Source of the DNA: Cepaea nemoralis
Lineage: Eukaryota; Mollusca; Gastropoda; Stylommatophora; Helicidae
Direction of reading: 5' to 3'
Assembly: GCA_014155875.1 (NCBI GenBank)
Contig: JACEFZ010017671.1
Span: 1,117,001 to 1,181,000, forward strand
Length of the DNA: 64,000 nt
Numbering within the stretch: the first letter of the stretch is position 1; every line of letters starts with the position of its first letter. Below, in pieces: positions 58,755 through 64,000 of this stretch. Both the position numbers and the translations under genes were made by a program. Below the pieces are notes generated by a model. That model saw nothing but the letters and a program-made list of their open reading frames with translations. It had not been told where the DNA came from and ran no database searches.

Positions 58755-60024
58755 ATGGTGAAAGTTCGGACTGGTATAGCTTGTAATAAATACAAAAATG
58801 GGTGTGAGAGAAACCTTTCAAGGAAATCATGGGACTGGCCCTCTCACAGTGCAACCGCTAGAAAAAGACGTAACGACTGGTTTGAAAAGAGACAAAGACA
58901 ATATTTGAAGTCAGGATCGAAGGACAGAATAGAACACAAAGATAAGAATTCAACGACTCCTAAAGTACTTGCTAATATTAAGATTGAACAAGAAAAGAAG
59001 ACGACGATATTAGTAAAGAAAAGAAACCGAGAGACACAGACGCAGGACAGGTAATACGATAGAAAATAGTACGCAGACTCAGGTAGATAAAGTAGAGAAA
59101 AAGGTCCAGGTACAACCAGCCAGCAAGATAACAAAGGGAAGTCAAACTGACTTAATAGAAACTCAGTCAAAATCAACTCATTTGACTAAGGGAGACAAGG
59201 TTGAAGTTAAGAAAGATAGACAGACGAGAACCAAGGACGAAAGAAAGCCAAAGAGAACAAGTATTGAAGAAAGGAATAGTAGTATGATAGTAAATAGAGG
59301 TACTGCCGTGTCAAGTTCCTCAGGTATAGACATGAAACTAATTCCCAAATGGTGTAGGAATATTAGCTGTCAGAGTTCAGGTTACGGAGAAGATATTCCT
59401 ACCGCCGCATATTATAGTGATGCTGAAACAGATATTAATACTGATGATTCGGAGAATGAGAGGCTTGCACTACGAGCAGATCCTGAATCGAAGCGTGATG
59501 TTCCCTCATACGGTGTAGTTACTGGTAGACAGACGGACAGAGTTTTGGTTAATGACTCTTTAGAAATAGATACCAGTTTATATGACAAGAAAGTAGGGAA
59601 GGCTAAGGGACGAATACCGAGAAAGAGAAAGAAAGTCAGACGTTCTAAAGATGACTATGGGAATAGGGTCGAGCTGTTGGCAGTAAACTATAATGACTCT
59701 GATGAAGGAACTATTATTAGTGTGTCATCTGAAGACGAGATGGGAAGGTGCAAACGTTACGTAAGATATACAGGAAACAGTGAGCAGACCGACGCAAATA
59801 AAGGAAATAAGAAGAAAGCATTTAAGAAGAAGAATAGTAATAGACAGATAGCGGGAATTTACTCCTCGACAACAGAAGATAACATAAGAAAACTCAGAGA
59901 ATTAAGACCTGAGTACTTTAACAGGTTGACAACAGATAGTGAAGATGACATAGTAAGAGAAAGACGTACTAATGTACTGAGAGACAATGAATTATTTAAC
60001 TTGGACACACTCTATAACGGTTAA
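58755..60024 (+). CDS. unrecognised lysine-rich, probably disordered protein (frameshifted)
   Basis: Two frames overlap in sense: 58755-59054 and, one phase over, an open stretch from about 59017 whose first ATG is at 59182 and which ends at TAA 60022-60024. The protein motif ETQTQ at the end of the first frame and STQTQ/GSQTD just after the join suggest one original frame with a single shift near 59050. The product is rich in Lys, Arg, Glu, Asp and Ser, with clusters RIPRKRKKVRRSKDD and NKGNKKKAFKKKNSNRQIAG resembling nuclear localisation signals, and acidic serine stretches (DSDEGTIISVSSEDEMG). There is no membrane segment, zinc motif or enzyme signature. A degenerate gag-like protein of an LTR element is possible; I cannot assign a function. 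Confidence 0.45.
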
Positions 60025-63000
60025 AGTTCCTTGGGTGAGGAAGACAAATGGAATAGTTTTGGCTTATGAAAAGAACTTGCGGTTTGAGCATGTAGATATA
60101 TGAGCTGTCTAAAATAGGCAGATGAATTTTTTGGTGTAGCATCGCATGGTACAGGGTAGGCGATGGTGTTGTTGAGGATAGAGAATTACGGAAAAATGAT
60201 ATTTTACGTGGATACGTAATACAGGATATCTGGTTTTTGATTCCGGTGTAGGGAGAGTAAACTAGATAAAATGACTTTGTCCGGAATGGATAGATGCAGA
60301 GAGTTAATCACATTGAGTGATGTATAAGTGGTGTGATTAAAGTAGAGTAGATACAGCACAAAATTAGTAGAGGGCGAGAGATAAACTAAGTATGAATGTT
60401 CGTACTAGAAATGGTTAGACTCAGAGCTATGACGTGATGTCTGAGATAGTTTTGCTTGTTGGTTTGAGAAGTAAGTATAGTATGGTTGACAGGTGAACCG
60501 AGAGTGTCTGGTGAGGAGATATAGATTGAGGAGGAATTGAGTATCCTGTGTGTAAAATAGCCAGTTGAACGCGAGAATATTAAGAGTAAAAATAAGTAGA
60601 AGTTGATGATTGAAGAATACGAGTTACGTCGTGCTTGTGGAGAAAGAGGAGCTGATTAAGTTGTTGTGTGGAGAAGTATAGAATGATAGTTACGAGGTTA
60701 GTGGTTCAGCGGAATGAGGTTTGTTTTGAAGAGATAGTATATAGTGCTGTGAAAGCGATATAAGTTGCGAGAGGTAATGTATAGGGTCTGACCTTCGTAT
60801 AGGAGTGAGTGATTGAGTAAAATAGAAATAAGAAAGTAGTGAATTGTGAAAGTCCTGTGGAGTAATTCGTCTGGTTATGCGTTGTTCATACGTGAGTATA
60901 ACGGTAGACAAACAGATGTTCGTCGCGATGAGTGAAGTAGGATTGAGTTGTGATGACGTAGCCTAAGTGAAATACATAGATAAAATGTAAGAGTGAAGCT
61001 GATATATCTTGTGTCAATGTGTGTAGAGGAAGTCGATACGCTTAGATTGTGGTGAGTGATTGCTGGAAGATTGAATTGGCGTCTAAGTTGTTTTTTTTTA
61101 AAGTAATGGTATGGACACGTTAGCATTGTCGCGATGCGAAAATAGTCCTGAGATGAGAGCGAGGTTGTGTATCACTGTCCGTGTGAATATGCGAAGAGTG
61201 GTTGATAAGTGAAGTTGATAAAACGTGGAACATAGAGTATGCGAAAATTGAGAGATAGAAAGAACGTGATTAGAGAATTGTGATGTCTTTTCGTTAGAAT
61301 ATCTGACGTTGGAAAGAAATTATGGAAGTTGTATGACAGGATGACGGAAAGAGAAGAAACATTCTGAATGACGTTTCATAAAACATGTTTAGTATTCTTG
61401 ACAGAGACATATCGAAGCAGGAATGCCTAGAAAAGTGAGGTCTGCTGTCAGTTATAAGTGGCGTGAGTTGCAGTTCTGAAAGAATCCCTATAAAGAAGAC
61501 GAAGAGTGAAAGATACGGAGGTAAACAAGCTTAGTTAAATGAATGTTGGAAAACGTGTTCGGAGGAGGGTGACCGGTTTGATTGTCGTCACGATACAAGA
61601 GTGCTAGGAAAGACTTGAGGATAGCTTAGAGTAGTCGTGGTGAGATGTTAGAAAGTAATGATACGTTAAGTAATTGCGTCGGATAGACGAGAAACTTAAA
61701 AGTAGAATTAGTTATTGGTACAGTAAGTAGATGTGTTGGTGGGAGGTCTATAGTAAATAGACAAAGTTTTGTTGGACGTAGGAGAGTGGAGATACCGTAG
61801 ATAACGGTAATAATGATTAAGAAGTAGTAGTGATGTTTGGTATAAATCCAAGGGAAACAATTGGTGTGCCGAGCCACAGGTTCTATAAGAAGATGGATGA
61901 CTGCTGGTACATTGAGATAATATTGAGATAGTCGCCACATTAGTGATAGATAAAGTGAGTGACCTGTAGTTCACAGTGATTGCTTAAGATATTCTAGATA
62001 TGGTGATGTGTTAAGAGTTAGTTTTGTAAAATGTTGTGAGGGGAGATAATCAATGTTTGACTTCCAGAAAAAGGAACGGTCAGTTGTCAAGTAGTGATTT
62101 TGGTTGAGGGGAACAAGTATTGTTCCGCGTTATGATGATCTGTAGTTAACAGATATACATACGTGGCAGTGAAGTGTTTTGTTTTCACGGTTATAAAAAT
62201 AGATATAGGAATATCACATATTGTAGGAATAAATATGTGTTACATTGATACATATAGGAGGCCAATGTTGATGGGCCACTGTACGTAGTTAATTTGAAGG
62301 GAGTTATTTTTTTTAAAAAAACTTCTCTTTAGCGAGAAGACAATTGTTTTATTGCATCATGTATAATGTTTTTTTGCTTGATTTGGTCCCGTAAAATGAT
62401 TGTTGTTATTTTAGAATAGGGATTATTGTGTTCTTAGACTTTTGTGTATAAACTATTGGTCCGTAAAAGAGACCAATAGTAGTAGGTAACAATAGATTAG
62501 GATGTATGTGGTATTATTTTAATATATGTTTTTCTTTGAATGAGTTCATATCTTTAATTGATATGAGGGGAAACATAAATGATGTTATAAAAATTTGGGG
62601 GGGGGGTATGATATCCTGTTGTGATTTTATTTCGCTGTTTTGTATGTTAAATAGTAATTAATTAAGTTATGTTTAGTTTACATAGTTTTATCTAGAATAA
62701 AAACAATAGATGGGGTTTAATTGAGACCCTTCGTTCAGAAAAGAGTTAATAAAACTACTGAGAGCTAATAGAGAGACACATTCTCTTTGTGAAGAATAAG
62801 TTCATGGGTATTATATTGCTGTGATAATCAGCATAATGAAGTTAATATGGCTATGAAGTGTTGGAAACATACGACGGGGTTACTACACAAGTAAAATGGT
62901 TATGGGAAAGTTTAGAGTTACACTAAAGTCAGCATTGGAAAAAAGTGTGGGATTGGAAGCCATATGGGAGAAGAAAAGATTAATGAATATAACAGTGGGG

Positions 63001-64000
63001 TAAATGTGAGAAAAGTTTTGAACATAGTTTCCGTGGGGTCAAAAGAGCCATGATATACACGAGATTGCTGGGAGAATAAGAAGATTACCCCAGACAGAGT
63101 AAACATGAATTGAATCCATGTTTGAGTAGACACTGTGGATAGCAGTACAATAGTAAAAGGTTGTAAGTGTGAGAAATGAACATAGTGGAGACATAATGAC
63201 ATGGGGTTTTTAGAGGGTCCGTGAGATATGGACTGAGATAAAGTTGATTGCAAGCAGTCACAGACAGGAGTTGGGGGTAGTTTATTGTTGCTGTTGATGA
63301 CGGCATAAGTGGAGGTTTTAATAGATTGCCCATAATAAATGGACAGTAAGGGGTCGCTAAAATTTTTGGCGAGAGAATTCTGAGTGAGGTATAGAAGAAG
63401 ATTAGTTATGTGAGGGGATGTGTATAATGTTGGAGGAGGTCTTAAGGAATAATAGACTTTTTTAATTGTGTCCTCGGGATATGTTTTGTGGTTGACATTA
63501 CAATGAGAGGTTGAAGTAAGGTTCAGAGACATAAAAGTAGTACTGTCTGTAATATATAGACAATTGGAAGTGAATAATGTTTTTTGATGCTGTAGATAGC
63601 AGCGTAAACGTTTACCATAATGAGTGGTACTGTGGGAGATATAATTATTTTAGACTTTATTACATAAAGTCTCAAATGACATAGGAGGGTAAAGGAGTAT
63701 GGTTTGGTAAAGGGGGTGTGTGATTTAGATGAGTGTGGTCTTTGTGTGGAAGAGTTCTACTGCTTCTTTTAAATACCGGTGGCCACCGATTCTTTGTCTT
63801 TCTATTGTGTGAGAGTGATTACAGGTTGATTAAAAGTAGAGAATTAGTGGGGTTGGTGATGAAAATAGGGAGTTGGTATCAGAAAAGTACAGCGTTTGAA
63901 ATTTTAAGCGGATTGCTTATGAAGTGGAAAAGAAGTATTTAAGAAGATGTGTTATGATGTATTGTATACAGTTGAGATTTAAAGGTTGTTGATATATGTT
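60025..64000. other. G-rich, C-poor strand-skewed domain, no gene recognised
   Basis: The plus strand is conspicuously poor in C and rich in G, A and T throughout; for example 60481-60540 has 4 C and 23 G, and 63661-63720 has 4 C and 21 G. A G run at 62597-62606, followed by TATGATATCCTGTTGTG, looks like a polypurine tract and LTR start. The minus-strand frames (e.g. 63532-62918) are low-complexity consequences of the skew. The short plus-strand frame at 63733-63942 has no domain. Confidence 0.5.

Noticed and set aside
62918..63532. 204-codon minus-strand frame
   Set aside because: Low-complexity Ser/Thr/Leu/Pro composition that follows from the strand skew; no domain or start context.

Overview
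This is invertebrate nuclear DNA: spliced genes with GT-AG introns, long tandem arrays, several tRNA-derived SINE families and many broken transposons. A spiralian, most likely a mollusc, is my inference. It rests mainly on a relaxin-receptor-like GPCR that combines LDLa and LRR modules with a 7TM domain, an architecture known from snail GRL101-type receptors. No species can be named from sequence alone.

Only two host genes are convincing. The first is a complete conventional actin gene on + (exons 23088-23213, 28926-29149 and 31882-32662; 376 aa). It has a TATA box, a perfect CArG box and a poly(A) signal. Its 5.7-kb first intron carries SINEs, a 38-base G run and a 1.5-kb minisatellite of 49-bp units. 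The second is the large 3' exon of a cell-surface receptor on - (47033 to 43204): vWA-like domain, C-type lectin domain, LDLa repeats, leucine-rich repeats, 7TM domain. One in-frame TGA at 45799-45801 splits an otherwise open frame. Its 5' exons are not seen.

Layout. 0.6-4.6 kb: 49-bp satellite broken by a 518-bp solo-LTR-like insertion. 5-9 kb: AT and GAA tracts and SINEs. 9.1-13.0 kb: a mariner and then a hAT element, both decayed. 13.5-21.9 kb: tandem arrays (24-bp with a 96-bp higher-order period, 66-bp, 12-bp and tetranucleotides). 22.9-33.3 kb: the actin gene. 33.4-42.9 kb: tandem repeats, RTE-like and RNase-H-type LINE fragments, a mariner remnant and a decayed Gypsy element with a 3' LTR. 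43.2-47.0 kb: the receptor exon. 50.0-54.8 kb: a cluster of RTE-like LINE copies, one fused to the 3' end of a different LINE. 55.5-56.7 kb: a broken LTR-retrotransposon gag. 57.8-64.0 kb: a 30-bp minisatellite, an unrecognised lysine-rich reading frame, and about 4 kb of strongly G-rich, C-poor DNA.

The transposons explain much of the remaining structure. One SINE family appears to have seeded two different satellites (its head at 33.87 kb, its tail at 17.2 kb). Two GAT microsatellites are RTE 3' tails. The commonest SINE shares a 20-base block with the RTE 5' leader. I found no CRISPR array, no rRNA gene and no free-standing tRNA gene. Coordinates of degenerate repeats are accurate to roughly 10-20 bases.
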